A stretch of 64,000 nucleotides of DNA. It comes from Burkholderia sp. MS389. Its GTDB lineage: Bacteria; Pseudomonadota; Gammaproteobacteria; Burkholderiales; Burkholderiaceae. Shown piece after piece: positions 48,974 to 58,184 of the stretch. The stretch spans positions 3,348,001-3,412,000 of the forward strand of contig NZ_CP045994.1 in NCBI RefSeq assembly GCF_016899425.1, read 5' to 3'. Position 1 is the first letter of the stretch; each line of letters starts with the position of its first letter. A model generated the notes under the pieces. It was not told the DNA's origin, made no database searches, and saw only the letters and a program-made list of their open reading frames with translations. Position numbers and translations under genes: made by a program.

Positions 48974-50464
48974 TCAGCGCAGCCGGATCAGCGTCGACTT
49001 CAGTTCGGTGTACTTCTCGAGCGCATGCAGCGACTTGTCGCGGCCGTTGCCCGACTGCTTGTAGCCGCCGAACGGGAAGTTCATGTCGCCGCCTTCGTCA
49101 TAGCAGTTCACCCACACGGTGCCCGCACGCAGCCGGCGCGACACGTCGTGCGCGGTCGTCAGGTTCGACGTCCACACGGCCGCGGCCAGCCCGTATTCGG
49201 TGTCGTTCGCGATCCGCACGGCCTCGTCGACGTCGTCGAACACGATCACCGACAGCACCGGCCCGAAGATTTCCTCGCGCGCGATCTTCGCATCGGGCTT
49301 CACCTCGAACACCGTCGGCTCCACGTAGAAGCCGCCCGTCTCCTCCTTCACGCGCGCACCGCCGGTGACGAGCCGGCCTTCGCTGCGCCCGGCCTCGATA
49401 TAGCCGAGCACGCGCTCGAGCTGGATGCCGTCGACGATCGCGCCCATCGACACCGACGGATCGAGCGGGTTGCCGGGCACGTACGCGCGCGCGGCCGCGA
49501 CGAGCTTCTCGATGAACGCATCCTTGATGTCGCGATGCACGAGCAGCCGCGAGCCGGCCGTGCACATCTCGCCCATGTTGTAGAAGATCGCGCCGGCCGC
49601 CGTTTGCGCCGCGCGGTCGAGATCGGGGCAATCGGGCAGCACGATGTTCGGCGACTTGCCGCCGAGTTCGAGCCACGCGCGCTTCAGGTTCGACTGCGCC
49701 GCATACTGCATGATCAGCTTGCCGACCGCCGTCGAGCCCGTGAACGCGATGCAGTCGACGTCGCGATGCAGCGCGAGCAGCTTGCCCGGTTCGCCCGCGC
49801 CCGGCACGACGTTGAACACGCCGGCCGGAATGCCGGCCTCGAACGCGAGCTGCGCGACGCGGATCGCGGTCAGCGGCGATTTCTCCGACGGCTTCAGCAC
49901 GACGCTGTTGCCGGCCGCGAGCGCGGGGCCGAATTTCCATGCGGCCATCAGGATCGGGAAGTTCCACGGCACGACGGCGGCCACCACGCCGACCGGCTCG
50001 CGCGTGACGAGACCGACGAGATGGTGATCGGCCGGCGCGACCTCGCCGCCGACCTTGTCGATCGCCTCGGCGAACCATTCGACGCAGTACGCGGCGCCCG
50101 GCACGTCGACCGTCGTCGTGTCGCCGATCGGCTTGCCCGCGTCGAGCGTCTCGAGCAGCGACAGTTCGTCGAGATGCGCGCGCATCAGCGCGGCCCAGCG
50201 CAGCAGCACGGCCTTGCGCGCGCGCGGGTTCAGGCCGGCCCATACGCCCGCGTCGAACGCGCGCCGTGCCGCCGCGACGGCCGCGTTCACGTCCGCTTCG
50301 CCGCAGTCGGCGACCTTCGCCAGCACGCGGCCATCGATCGGGCTCACGCAGTCGAACGTCTTGCCGTCATGCGCGTCGCGCGACGCGCCATCGATGAATG
50401 CGCGCCCTTCGATCTCGAGCGACGCCGCCTTGTGTTGCCAGTCAGCCAAAGTCAACTTTTTCAT
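48974..50464 (-). CDS. puuC: Aldehyde dehydrogenase of polyamine catabolism (PuuC/KauB-like)
   Basis: NAD(P)+-dependent dehydrogenase of 496 residues, acting on gamma-glutamyl-gamma-aminobutyraldehyde or 4-aminobutyraldehyde. Key residues: the PWNFP motif in VVPWNFPILMAAWK and the catalytic Glu in LELGGKSPNIV. The catalytic Cys lies in GEMCTAGSRLLVH and the cofactor site in FTGSTAVGK. Overall similarity is to PuuC and KauB. It is encoded opposite to the spu/puu operon, after the PuuR-like repressor gene in the same direction, with 88 bp between. Location next to the polyamine genes supports the substrate call. Confidence 0.9.
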   Translation of the reverse strand: MKKLTLADWQHKAASLEIEGRAFIDGASRDAHDGKTFDCVSPIDGRVLAKVADCGEADVNAAVAAARRAFDAGVWAGLNPRARKAVLLRWAALMRAHLDELSLLETLDAGKPIGDTTTVDVPGAAYCVEWFAEAIDKVGGEVAPADHHLVGLVTREPVGVVAAVVPWNFPILMAAWKFGPALAAGNSVVLKPSEKSPLTAIRVAQLAFEAGIPAGVFNVVPGAGEPGKLLALHRDVDCIAFTGSTAVGKLIMQYAAQSNLKRAWLELGGKSPNIVLPDCPDLDRAAQTAAGAIFYNMGEMCTAGSRLLVHRDIKDAFIEKLVAAARAYVPGNPLDPSVSMGAIVDGIQLERVLGYIEAGRSEGRLVTGGARVKEETGGFYVEPTVFEVKPDAKIAREEIFGPVLSVIVFDDVDEAVRIANDTEYGLAAAVWTSNLTTAHDVSRRLRAGTVWVNCYDEGGDMNFPFGGYKQSGNGRDKSLHALEKYTELKSTLIRLR

Positions 50465-50552
50465 CAGGATGCCTCAGTGTTTTGACATTCGCGATGCGGC
50501 ACGCCGCGTGCGTGGCGCGCAGACAGCCCGCAGCGAATGCGGTGACGCGCGG

Positions 50553-51104
50553 TCAGAAGGTTGCCGGCGAATTGGCCGACACGACCTCGCAGATCAGTTC
50601 CGCGCTGGGATTGCGAAAACGATGCGGCAAACGGCTTTCGAAGTAGTAGCCGTCTCCGGGGTCGAGCAGCCACGTCGCGCTATCGACGGTCAGCTCGAGC
50701 CGGCCCGACACGACGACGCCGCCCTCGTGCCCCGCGTGCACCAGCATCTCGGGCCCCGTATCGGCCAGCGGCTGGTAGATCTCGCGCAGGATGCACATGT
50801 TGCGGTCCTTCACGTTCGCGCCGACCAGGTGAAACGCGAGCGACTCGTTGCCGAGGTTCGGCATCTCGTCGCGACGCGACACGACCGCGCGCGATTCGAC
50901 GAGCTCGAACGTGAAGAATTCCGCGAGACTCATCGGGATGCATTCGAGCAGTTTCTTCAGCGAGCCGACCGACGGGCTCACGCGGCCCTGTTCGATCAGC
51001 GAGATCGTGCCGTTGGTGACGCCGGCGCGTTTCGCGAGTTCGCGCTGCGACAGGCCATGCTTGTTGCGCACGAAACGCAGGCGCTCGGCGACTTCAGTGG
51101 ACAT
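50553..51104 (-). CDS. puuR: XRE-cupin transcriptional regulator (PuuR-like)
   Basis: A 183-residue repressor. The N-terminal HTH is RLRFVRNKHGLSQRELAKRA plus VTNGTISLIEQGRVSPSVGS. The C-terminal cupin is HAGHEGGVVVSGRLELTVDS and DPGDGYYFESRLPHRFRNPS. This matches E. coli PuuR, which represses putrescine genes and is relieved by putrescine. ATG at 51104 (MSTEVAERL) is favoured; GTG at 51122 would add MSETES. It stands between the aldehyde dehydrogenase gene and the long regulatory gap before puuD, in good position to control both directions. Confidence 0.9.
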   Translation of the reverse strand: MSTEVAERLRFVRNKHGLSQRELAKRAGVTNGTISLIEQGRVSPSVGSLKKLLECIPMSLAEFFTFELVESRAVVSRRDEMPNLGNESLAFHLVGANVKDRNMCILREIYQPLADTGPEMLVHAGHEGGVVVSGRLELTVDSATWLLDPGDGYYFESRLPHRFRNPSAELICEVVSANSPATF

Positions 51105-52025
51105 CGATTCGGTTTCGGACACGATAAGTGCGATGACAAAGTGAAACGACGCGGTGGACTGCCGTTGAATATTCTAATCACTTTATGCCGCACATCAGCG
51201 GGGAAAACCCTGAAAGGCGTTCGAAATAATGGACGGCGCATCGGCTATTCCTTTTGCGAATCTTTTGTTCGCACTGCTCGGGAAAGCCCTGATGCAGGAC
51301 CGTAAAAAAACATTTGACGCCGTTATTGGCTCGTATATGCTGGCTCTCAGGTCAGCGTCATCAGGCTTTCACAGGCATCGAAAAGCGTTATCGCAACGCA
51401 ACAATTGATGCTCGTCAATGTAAATGACGCACGGCCGGCACCTTGATTATTTTAAACGCCCAGCGCGTCGAAACGATCGGGTGTTCAATACTTTCAACAA
51501 ACCAGTCGAGTGTAATCGTGAGAGTCCGTGGCCCTCTGGTGAGGTGGGATCGAGGCGATGTGCGAAGTTTGCGCAGCGCCGTTCCCGCTTCCGATGGCAG
51601 TTGCGGCTGGCATAGTCCTCGCCTGCTTCACCTGTCGATCTACACCATCCTGTCCCGTCGTTCCGTTCGGCGCCACAACGCCGTTTCCGCACGCGCATTC
51701 GTCGCCGTCGATACCGACGAAGTGGCGTCGCTGCTGCCGTAGCGCCTCTCCTTTCTTCACGTCGTTCGTTTTATCTGTCGATTCGCCAACCGCATCGTCC
51801 GTGCGGTGACGGAACGCGTTCGCGCATGCGTTGCCGCGTCGCGTATCGCCATGAAACGAACGGCGGCCTGACCGTCGCGCGCAGCGCGGATCGCCACGCC
51901 ATCCCGTTGCGCCCATTCACCAGCGGCCCTGCGCCTAGCGCCAGGCCGCGGGGTCGTGTCGCGCCCGCGTTTTGCCGCATTCGGGCCGACGCGCGTCACG
52001 TCCCTACGGATTACTGATTGACGTC
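51105..52025. other. Long regulatory gap between puuR and puuD
   Basis: These 921 bp hold no gene with family resemblance; its short open frames overlap on both strands. The segment 51170-51560 is clearly more AT-rich than the surroundings. A plus-strand promoter-like pair TTGACG (51314) and TATGCT (51336) with a 16-bp spacer is the best seen. It would give a transcript leader of about 670 nt to puuD. Putative PuuR operators should be here but were not identified with confidence. Confidence 0.5.
51314..51341 (+). promoter_or_regulatory. Candidate sigma-70 promoter for the polyamine operon
   Basis: TTGACG, 16 bp, then TATGCT fit the sigma-70 pattern and lie in an AT-rich segment of the puuR-puuD gap. 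The distance to puuD is about 680 bp, so it may instead start an unannotated RNA. Confidence 0.5.
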
Positions 52026-52811
52026 ATGGAAAGGAAACCTCTCGTCGGCATCACCGCCGACCTCACCCAGATCGGCGCGCACGCGTCGCATACGGTCGGC
52101 GACAAATACGTCGCCGCGATCGTCGACGGCGCGCAGGCGCTCGCGATGGTGCTGCCGGCCCTTGGCGAACGCCAGTCGGTCGGCGACATCCTCGACACGG
52201 TCGATGGCCTGCTGTTTACCGGCAGCTACTCGAACGTCGAACCGCATCGGTACGGCGGCGAGCCGAGCGAGCCCGGCACGAAGCACGACCCCGCACGCGA
52301 CGCGACGACGCTGCCGCTGCTGCGCGCGGCCATCGTCGCGGGCGTGCCCGTGCTTGCCGTGTGCCGCGGCTTCCAGGAGCTGAACGTCGTCTGCGGCGGC
52401 ACGCTGCACCAGCGCGTGCACGACGTGCCGGGCTTCGCCGATCACCGCGAGGACGACGACGCGCCGATGGACACGCAATACGGCCCCGCGCACGTCGTGC
52501 GCCTGACGCCCGGCGGCAAGCTGCATGCGCTCGCCGGCGGCCGCGACGAAGTGCACGTGAACTCGCTGCACAAGCAGGGCATCGCGCAGCTCGGCTCCGG
52601 CCTCGCCGTCGAGGCCGTCGCGCCGGATGGCCTGATCGAGGCCGTGAGCGTCGTCGACGCACCGGCGTTCGCGCTGGCCGTGCAGTGGCATCCGGAATGG
52701 CGACACGCGCAGGACCCGCTGTCGAGCGCGATCTTCCGCGCGTTCGGCGATGCGTGCCGCGCCCGCCGCGCCGAACGCACCCGCGCCATGGCCGCCGCCG
52801 CGCTCGCCTGA
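52026..52811 (+). CDS. puuD: Gamma-glutamyl-GABA hydrolase (PuuD/SpuA-like class I amidotransferase)
   Basis: Releases GABA and glutamate at the end of the gamma-glutamylated putrescine route. 261 residues. The Cys nucleophile is in VLAVCRGFQELNVVCGGTLH, the His-Glu pair in FALAVQWHPEWRHA. Other family segments are GLLFTGSYSNVEPHRYGG and EVHVNSLHKQGI. MERKPLVG at 52026 with GGAAAGG overlapping the start region is chosen. First gene of the spu/puu operon, 28 bp before puuA. Confidence 0.93.
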   Translation: MERKPLVGITADLTQIGAHASHTVGDKYVAAIVDGAQALAMVLPALGERQSVGDILDTVDGLLFTGSYSNVEPHRYGGEPSEPGTKHDPARDATTLPLLRAAIVAGVPVLAVCRGFQELNVVCGGTLHQRVHDVPGFADHREDDDAPMDTQYGPAHVVRLTPGGKLHALAGGRDEVHVNSLHKQGIAQLGSGLAVEAVAPDGLIEAVSVVDAPAFALAVQWHPEWRHAQDPLSSAIFRAFGDACRARRAERTRAMAAAALA

Positions 52812-52839
52812 GCGCGCCCACCAGACAACGAGAACAGAC

Positions 52840-54177
52840 ATGCAAGACATCGAAGACTTTCTGAAGCAGCACCGGATCACCGAGATCGAGGCGATCATTC
52901 CCGACATGGCCGGCATCGCGCGCGGCAAGATCACGCCGCGCAACAAGTTCACGTCCGGCGAATCGATGCGCCTGCCGCAGGCCGTGATGGTGCAGACCGT
53001 CACCGGCGACTATCCGGAAGACGGGTCGCTGACCGGCGTGACCGACCCCGACATGGTGTGCGTGCCCGACACGTCGACGATCCGCCTGATCCCGTGGGCC
53101 GTCGATCCGACCGCGCAGGTGATCCACGACTGCGTGCACTTCGACGGCTCGCCGGTCGAGATCTCGCCGCGCTACGTGCTGCGCCGCGTGCTGGACCTGT
53201 ACAAGGCGAAGGGCTGGAAGCCGGTCGTGGCGCCCGAGCTCGAGTTCTATCTGGTCGACATGAACAAGGACCCCGACCTGCCGCTGCGTCCACCGGTCGG
53301 CCGCACGGGTCGCCCCGAAACCGGCCGCCAGTCGTATTCGATCGAGGCCGTCAACGAATTCGACCCGCTGTTCGAGGATATCTACGAATACTGCGAAGCG
53401 CAGAACCTCGACATCGACACGCTGATCCACGAAGTCGGCGCCGCGCAGATGGAGATCAACTTCATGCACGGCGACGCGCTGTCGCTGGCCGACCAGGTGT
53501 TCCTGTTCAAGCGCACGGTGCGCGAGGCCGCGCTGCGTCACAACATGTACGCGACGTTCATGGCCAAGCCGATGGAAGACGAACCGGGTTCGGCGATGCA
53601 CGTACACCAGAGCATCGTCGACGAGGAAACGGGCCAGAACCTGTTCACGTCGCAGGAAACCGGCGGCGCGACGTCGATGTTCTACAACTATCTCGCGGGG
53701 CTGCAGAAGTACACGCCGGCGCTGATGCCGATCTTCGCGCCGTACATCAACTCGTATCGCCGCCTGTCGCGCTTCATGGCCGCGCCGATCAACGTGCAGT
53801 GGGGCTACGACAACCGCACGGTGGGTTTCCGCATTCCGCACTCGGGCCCGGCCGCGCGCCGCATCGAAAACCGGATTCCGGGCGTCGACTGCAACCCGTA
53901 CCTCGCGCTCGCGGCGACGCTTGCAGCCGGCTATCTCGGCATGACACAGCGCCTGGAGCCGACCGAGCCGCTGGTGAGCGACGGCTACAGCCTGCCGTAC
54001 CAGTTGCCGCGCAACCTCGAGGAAGGGCTGACGCTGATGGCTGCGTGCGAGCCGCTCGGCGAGATCCTCGGACCCAAGTTCCTGAAGGCGTATTTCGCGC
54101 TGAAGGAAACCGAATACGAAGCGTTCTTCCGCGTGATCAGCTCGTGGGAACGCCGCCATCTGCTGCTGCACGTTTAA
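52840..54177 (+). CDS. puuA: Gamma-glutamylputrescine synthetase (PuuA/SpuB, glutamine synthetase family)
   Basis: ATP-dependent ligase joining glutamate to putrescine. 445 residues. The N-terminal beta-grasp starts QDIEDFLKQHRITEIEAIIP and has DMAGIARGKITP. The catalytic metal sites are ELEFYLVD, EVGAAQMEINF and MHVHQSI. NRTVGFRIPHSG and RIENRIPGVDCNPYLALAA complete the GS fold. The DMAGIARGK beginning and the lack of a tyrosine adenylylation site point to the PuuA group. Operon position after puuD and before spuC supports the call. Confidence 0.95.
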   Translation: MQDIEDFLKQHRITEIEAIIPDMAGIARGKITPRNKFTSGESMRLPQAVMVQTVTGDYPEDGSLTGVTDPDMVCVPDTSTIRLIPWAVDPTAQVIHDCVHFDGSPVEISPRYVLRRVLDLYKAKGWKPVVAPELEFYLVDMNKDPDLPLRPPVGRTGRPETGRQSYSIEAVNEFDPLFEDIYEYCEAQNLDIDTLIHEVGAAQMEINFMHGDALSLADQVFLFKRTVREAALRHNMYATFMAKPMEDEPGSAMHVHQSIVDEETGQNLFTSQETGGATSMFYNYLAGLQKYTPALMPIFAPYINSYRRLSRFMAAPINVQWGYDNRTVGFRIPHSGPAARRIENRIPGVDCNPYLALAATLAAGYLGMTQRLEPTEPLVSDGYSLPYQLPRNLEEGLTLMAACEPLGEILGPKFLKAYFALKETEYEAFFRVISSWERRHLLLHV

Positions 54178-54212
54178 GCGCGCATCACCGCATACGGAAT
54201 CATGGAGGAAAC

Positions 54213-55655
54213 ATGACTTACCGCAACGAATCTGCCTGGATCCAGCCGGCCGCGCCGAGTGCCGCGGCCGCCGCGCCGCGCGCGACGCAGGCACGCACGA
54301 CCGCCGAATACCGCGCGCTCGACGCCGCGCACCACATCCACCCGTTCTCCGACATGGGCGCGCTCAACCGCGCCGGCAGTCGCGTGATCGTGAAGGCCGA
54401 CGGTGTCTACCTGTGGGACTCGGACGGCAACAAGGTGATCGACGGGATGGCTGGCCTGTGGTGCGTGAACGTCGGCTACGGCCGCAAGGAACTCGCCGAC
54501 GCCGCGTATCGCCAGCTCCAGGAACTGCCGTTCTACAACACGTTCTTCAAGACGACGCATCCGCCGGTGATCGAACTGTCGGCGATGCTGGCCGAAGTGA
54601 CGCCCGCCGGCTTCAACCACTTCTTCTATTGCAACAGCGGCTCGGAAGGCAACGACACCGTGCTGCGTCTCGTGCACCAGTACTGGCGCGTGCAGGGCAA
54701 GCCGCAGAAGAAGTACGTGATCTCGCGCAAGAACGGCTATCACGGCTCGACGATCGCGGGCGGCACGCTCGGCGGGATGGGCTACATGCACGAGCAGATG
54801 CCGTCGAAAGTCGAGCACATCGTGCATATCGATCAGCCGTATTTCTTCGGCGAAGCGCAGCCGGGCGAGACGCCCGAAGCATTCGGCCTCGCACGCGCGC
54901 AGCAGCTCGAAGCGAAGATCCTCGAGCTCGGCGCGGAGAACGTCGCGGCATTCATCGGCGAGCCGTTCCAGGGCGCGGGCGGCGTGATCTTCCCGCCGTC
55001 GACGTACTGGCCGGAAATCCAGCGGATCTGCCGCAAGTACGACATTCTGCTCGTCGCCGACGAAGTGATCGGCGGGTTCGGGCGCACCGGCGAATGGTTC
55101 GCGCACCAGCACTTCGGCTTCGAGCCGGACCTGATCACGATGGCGAAGGGCCTGACGTCGGGCTATGTGCCGATGGGGGCGGTGGGCATTCATGAGCGCG
55201 TCGCGCGCCCGATCATCGATAACGGCGAATTCAATCACGGCCTCACGTATTCGGGCCATCCGGTGGCGGCGGCCGTCGCGGTCGCGAACCTGAAGCTGCT
55301 GCGCGACGAGGGGATCGTCGAGCGCGTGAAGACCGACACCGGCCCGTACTTCCAGGCGCTGATGCGCGAAACCTTCGCGCGTCATCCGATCGTCGGCGAA
55401 GTGCACGGGCACGGGATGGTCGCGAGCCTGCAACTGGCCGAAGCGCCGGCCGAACGCCGCCGCTTCGCGAACGGCGGCGACGTCGGCACGATCTGCCGCG
55501 ACTTCTGCTTCAACGGCAACCTGATCATGCGGGCGACCGGCGACCGGATGCTGCTGTCGCCGCCGCTCGTGATCTCGCGCCAGGAAATCGATGAACTCGT
55601 GTCGAAGGCGAAGAAGGCCGTCGATGCCACCGCCCAGCAACTGGGCATTTCGTAA
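54213..55655 (+). CDS. spuC: Putrescine-pyruvate aminotransferase (SpuC-like)
   Basis: PLP-dependent class III aminotransferase of 480 residues converting putrescine to 4-aminobutyraldehyde with pyruvate as acceptor. The PLP lysine lies in LITMAKGLTSGYVPMGAVGI, the cofactor-binding Asp in LLVADEVIGGFGRTGEWFA. The substrate region HPFSDMGALNRAGSRVIVKA and YHGSTIAGGTLGGM are typical of SpuC/omega-transaminases. GGAGGAAAC lies just before the ATG. It offers a glutamylation-independent route beside PuuA/PuuB, as in Pseudomonas. Confidence 0.93.
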   Translation: MTYRNESAWIQPAAPSAAAAAPRATQARTTAEYRALDAAHHIHPFSDMGALNRAGSRVIVKADGVYLWDSDGNKVIDGMAGLWCVNVGYGRKELADAAYRQLQELPFYNTFFKTTHPPVIELSAMLAEVTPAGFNHFFYCNSGSEGNDTVLRLVHQYWRVQGKPQKKYVISRKNGYHGSTIAGGTLGGMGYMHEQMPSKVEHIVHIDQPYFFGEAQPGETPEAFGLARAQQLEAKILELGAENVAAFIGEPFQGAGGVIFPPSTYWPEIQRICRKYDILLVADEVIGGFGRTGEWFAHQHFGFEPDLITMAKGLTSGYVPMGAVGIHERVARPIIDNGEFNHGLTYSGHPVAAAVAVANLKLLRDEGIVERVKTDTGPYFQALMRETFARHPIVGEVHGHGMVASLQLAEAPAERRRFANGGDVGTICRDFCFNGNLIMRATGDRMLLSPPLVISRQEIDELVSKAKKAVDATAQQLGIS

Positions 55656-55717
55656 CGGTTTTGCCTACAGGCGTGCGGCGGGCGCCGCACGCCGCCATCA
55701 CCCAAGGGAATTCCACC

Positions 55718-56833
55718 ATGCGTGCCTGCTTACTTCGCCAAGCCTGTTCCATCGCGGCCCTTGCCGCGGTGGCCGCGTTCACGTCGGTCGCCAGTCCGTC
55801 GGCTCATGCCGAGGACCTGAACGTCTACAACTGGTCCGACTACATCGCGCCGGACACGATCCCGAACTTCCAGAAGCAGACGGGTATTCACGTCAAGTAC
55901 GACAACTACGACAGCGACGACACGCTGCAGGCGAAGCTGCTGGCCGGCAGCTCCGGCTACGACATCGTCGTGCCGACGTCGAACTACATGGCCAAGCAGA
56001 TCCAGGCCGGCGTGTACCAGAAGCTCGACAAGTCGAAGATTCCGAACCTCGCGAACCTCGACCCGCTGCTGATGAAGATGATCTCGGATGCCGATCCGGG
56101 CAACCAGTACGGGGTGCCCTGGGCGTACGGCACGGACGGCATCGGCTACAACGCACAGGCGGTGAAGAAGGCGCTCGGCGACAAGGCGCCGGTCGACAGC
56201 TGGGCGCTGGTGTTCGATCCGGCCAACATGGAGAAGCTGAAGAGCTGCGGCGTGTCGTTCCTCGACCAGGCCGTCGACGTGTTCGCTGCCACGCTGCAGT
56301 ACATGGGCAAGGACCCGAACAGCAAGAACCCCGGCGACTACCAGGCTGCGTTCGAAGTCCTGAAGAAAGTGCGCCCGTACATCACCCAGTTCAACTCGTC
56401 CGGCTACATCAACGACCTCGCGAACAACGACGTATGCGTCGTGCTCGGCTGGTCGGGCGACGTCGGCATCGCGCACCGCCGCTCGGCCGAAGCGAAGCGT
56501 TCGTACGACATCAAGTTCTCGAATCCGAAGGAAGGCGGCCTGCTGTGGTTCGACGTGATGGTGATCCCGAAGGATGCACCGCACCCCGAGGCCGCGCTGA
56601 AGTGGATCAACTACATTTCCGACCCGAAGGTCAACGCGGCGATCACCAACACGGTGTTCTACCCGACCGCGAACAAAGCCGCGCATCAGTTCGTCACGCC
56701 GGCCGTCGCGCAGGACCAGACCGTCTATCCGCCCGAAGACGTGCTGAAGAAGATGGTGCTGATGAAGCCGATGCCGGCCGAGATCCTGCGCCTCGAGAAC
56801 CGTCTGTGGGCCCAATTGAAGACGGGCCACTGA
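55718..56833 (+). CDS. potF: Periplasmic polyamine (putrescine)-binding protein
   Basis: ABC-transporter binding protein of 371 residues, PotF/SpuD type. Signal peptide to ...PSAHA (about residue 31), then EDLNVYNWSDYIAPDTIPNF, the standard mature start of PotF/SpuD. The ligand-site tryptophan and acid residues lie in LGWSGDVGIAHRRS and PWAYGTDGIGYNAQA. A long tail ends RLENRLWAQLKTGH. It precedes the ATPase and permease genes of the same importer. Pseudomonas has two such genes (SpuD and SpuE); only one is present here. Confidence 0.95.
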   Translation: MRACLLRQACSIAALAAVAAFTSVASPSAHAEDLNVYNWSDYIAPDTIPNFQKQTGIHVKYDNYDSDDTLQAKLLAGSSGYDIVVPTSNYMAKQIQAGVYQKLDKSKIPNLANLDPLLMKMISDADPGNQYGVPWAYGTDGIGYNAQAVKKALGDKAPVDSWALVFDPANMEKLKSCGVSFLDQAVDVFAATLQYMGKDPNSKNPGDYQAAFEVLKKVRPYITQFNSSGYINDLANNDVCVVLGWSGDVGIAHRRSAEAKRSYDIKFSNPKEGGLLWFDVMVIPKDAPHPEAALKWINYISDPKVNAAITNTVFYPTANKAAHQFVTPAVAQDQTVYPPEDVLKKMVLMKPMPAEILRLENRLWAQLKTGH

Positions 56834-57007
56834 TCGCGATGCCTCACGGCGGCGCAGGCATCGCGGTCCGCCTGCCCGCCTGACATTCGCGGACCTCCGT
56901 CCGCCCGCGCGCCACGCGCGCTGTTCCATCCGGCACGAGCCGTTGCTCGCGAGTCGCGTTGCGCGCCTCGCGTGGGGACGCTCACGCCTGCAATCCGTGA
57001 AGAACGA

Positions 57008-58174
57008 ATGGTGACTCCCATGCAATCGATACCCTCTTCCGCTGCTGCACGCCAGACCCAACCGGCCGCCGCACCCCGTACGCAAAACGATGCGTTCGTG
57101 CGCATCGAAAACGTCGTGAAGAAATTCGGCGACAGCACGGCCGTCGACAACGTGAACCTGACGATCGCGAAGAACGAGCTGTTCGCGCTGCTCGGCAGTT
57201 CGGGCTGCGGCAAGTCCACGCTGCTGCGCATGCTCGCCGGGCTGGAAACGGCGACCTCCGGCAAGATCTTCGTCGACGGCGAGGACCTCGCGTCGCTGCC
57301 GCCGTACCGCCGCCCGGTCAACATGATGTTCCAGTCGTATGCGCTGTTCCCGCACATGACGGTCGAATCGAACGTCGCGTTCGGCCTGAAGCAGGAAGGC
57401 ACGCCGAAAAACGAGATCAGGGAACGCGTGGCCGATGCGCTCGCGCTCGTGCAGATGACCAAGTACGCGAAGCGCAAGCCGCATCAGCTGTCGGGCGGCC
57501 AGCAGCAGCGCGTCGCGCTCGCCCGCTCGCTGGTGAAGCGCCCGAAGCTGCTGCTGCTCGACGAGCCGATGTCCGCGCTCGACAAGAAGATCCGCCAGAA
57601 AACCCAGCTCGAACTGGTGAACATCATCGAGAAGGTCGACGTGACCTGCGTGATGGTCACGCACGACCAGGAAGAGGCGATGACGATGGCGAGCCGCCTC
57701 GCGGTGATGAGCGAAGGCAAGATCGTGCAGATCGGCTCGCCCGGCGAAGTGTACGAATACCCGAACAGCCGCTTCTCGGCCGAATTCATCGGCTCGACCA
57801 ACCTGTTCGAGGGGCGCGTGGTCGAGGACGAGCCCGATCACATCTTCGTCGAAAGCGACGATCTCGAGAACCGCATGTACGTGAGCCACGGCGTGACCGG
57901 CCCGCTCGGGATGCCGGTCGGCATCTCGGTGCGCCCGGAGCGCGTGCACGTGTCGCGCGAGAAGCCGGGCGCGCGGCACAACTGGGCGCGCGGCGTGGTG
58001 ACCGACATCGCGTACATGGGCAGCTACTCGCTGTACCACGTGCGTCTGCCGAGCGGCAAGACGGTGGTGTCGAATCTGTCGAGCTCGCACCTGATGAACG
58101 ACGGCGCGCCCGCGTGGAACGACGACGTGTTCGTGTCGTGGTCGCCGGCCAGCGGCGTCGTGCTGACGCAATGA
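57008..58174 (+). CDS. potG: Polyamine ABC transporter ATP-binding protein
   Basis: Cytosolic ATPase of 388 residues energising putrescine import. Walker A is LLGSSGCGKSTLLRMLAG, the signature HQLSGGQQQRVALARSL, Walker B LLLLDEPMSALD, and the H-loop VMVTHDQEEAMTMA. A C-terminal TOBE domain (about 290-388) follows. An N-terminal extension of ~35 residues precedes FVRIENVVKKFGDSTAVDNV. The ATG at 57008 is preferred; 57020 and a GTG at 56972 are alternatives. There is a 174-bp gap after potF. Confidence 0.95.
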   Translation: MVTPMQSIPSSAAARQTQPAAAPRTQNDAFVRIENVVKKFGDSTAVDNVNLTIAKNELFALLGSSGCGKSTLLRMLAGLETATSGKIFVDGEDLASLPPYRRPVNMMFQSYALFPHMTVESNVAFGLKQEGTPKNEIRERVADALALVQMTKYAKRKPHQLSGGQQQRVALARSLVKRPKLLLLDEPMSALDKKIRQKTQLELVNIIEKVDVTCVMVTHDQEEAMTMASRLAVMSEGKIVQIGSPGEVYEYPNSRFSAEFIGSTNLFEGRVVEDEPDHIFVESDDLENRMYVSHGVTGPLGMPVGISVRPERVHVSREKPGARHNWARGVVTDIAYMGSYSLYHVRLPSGKTVVSNLSSSHLMNDGAPAWNDDVFVSWSPASGVVLTQ

Positions 58175-58184
58175 GGACGCGACG

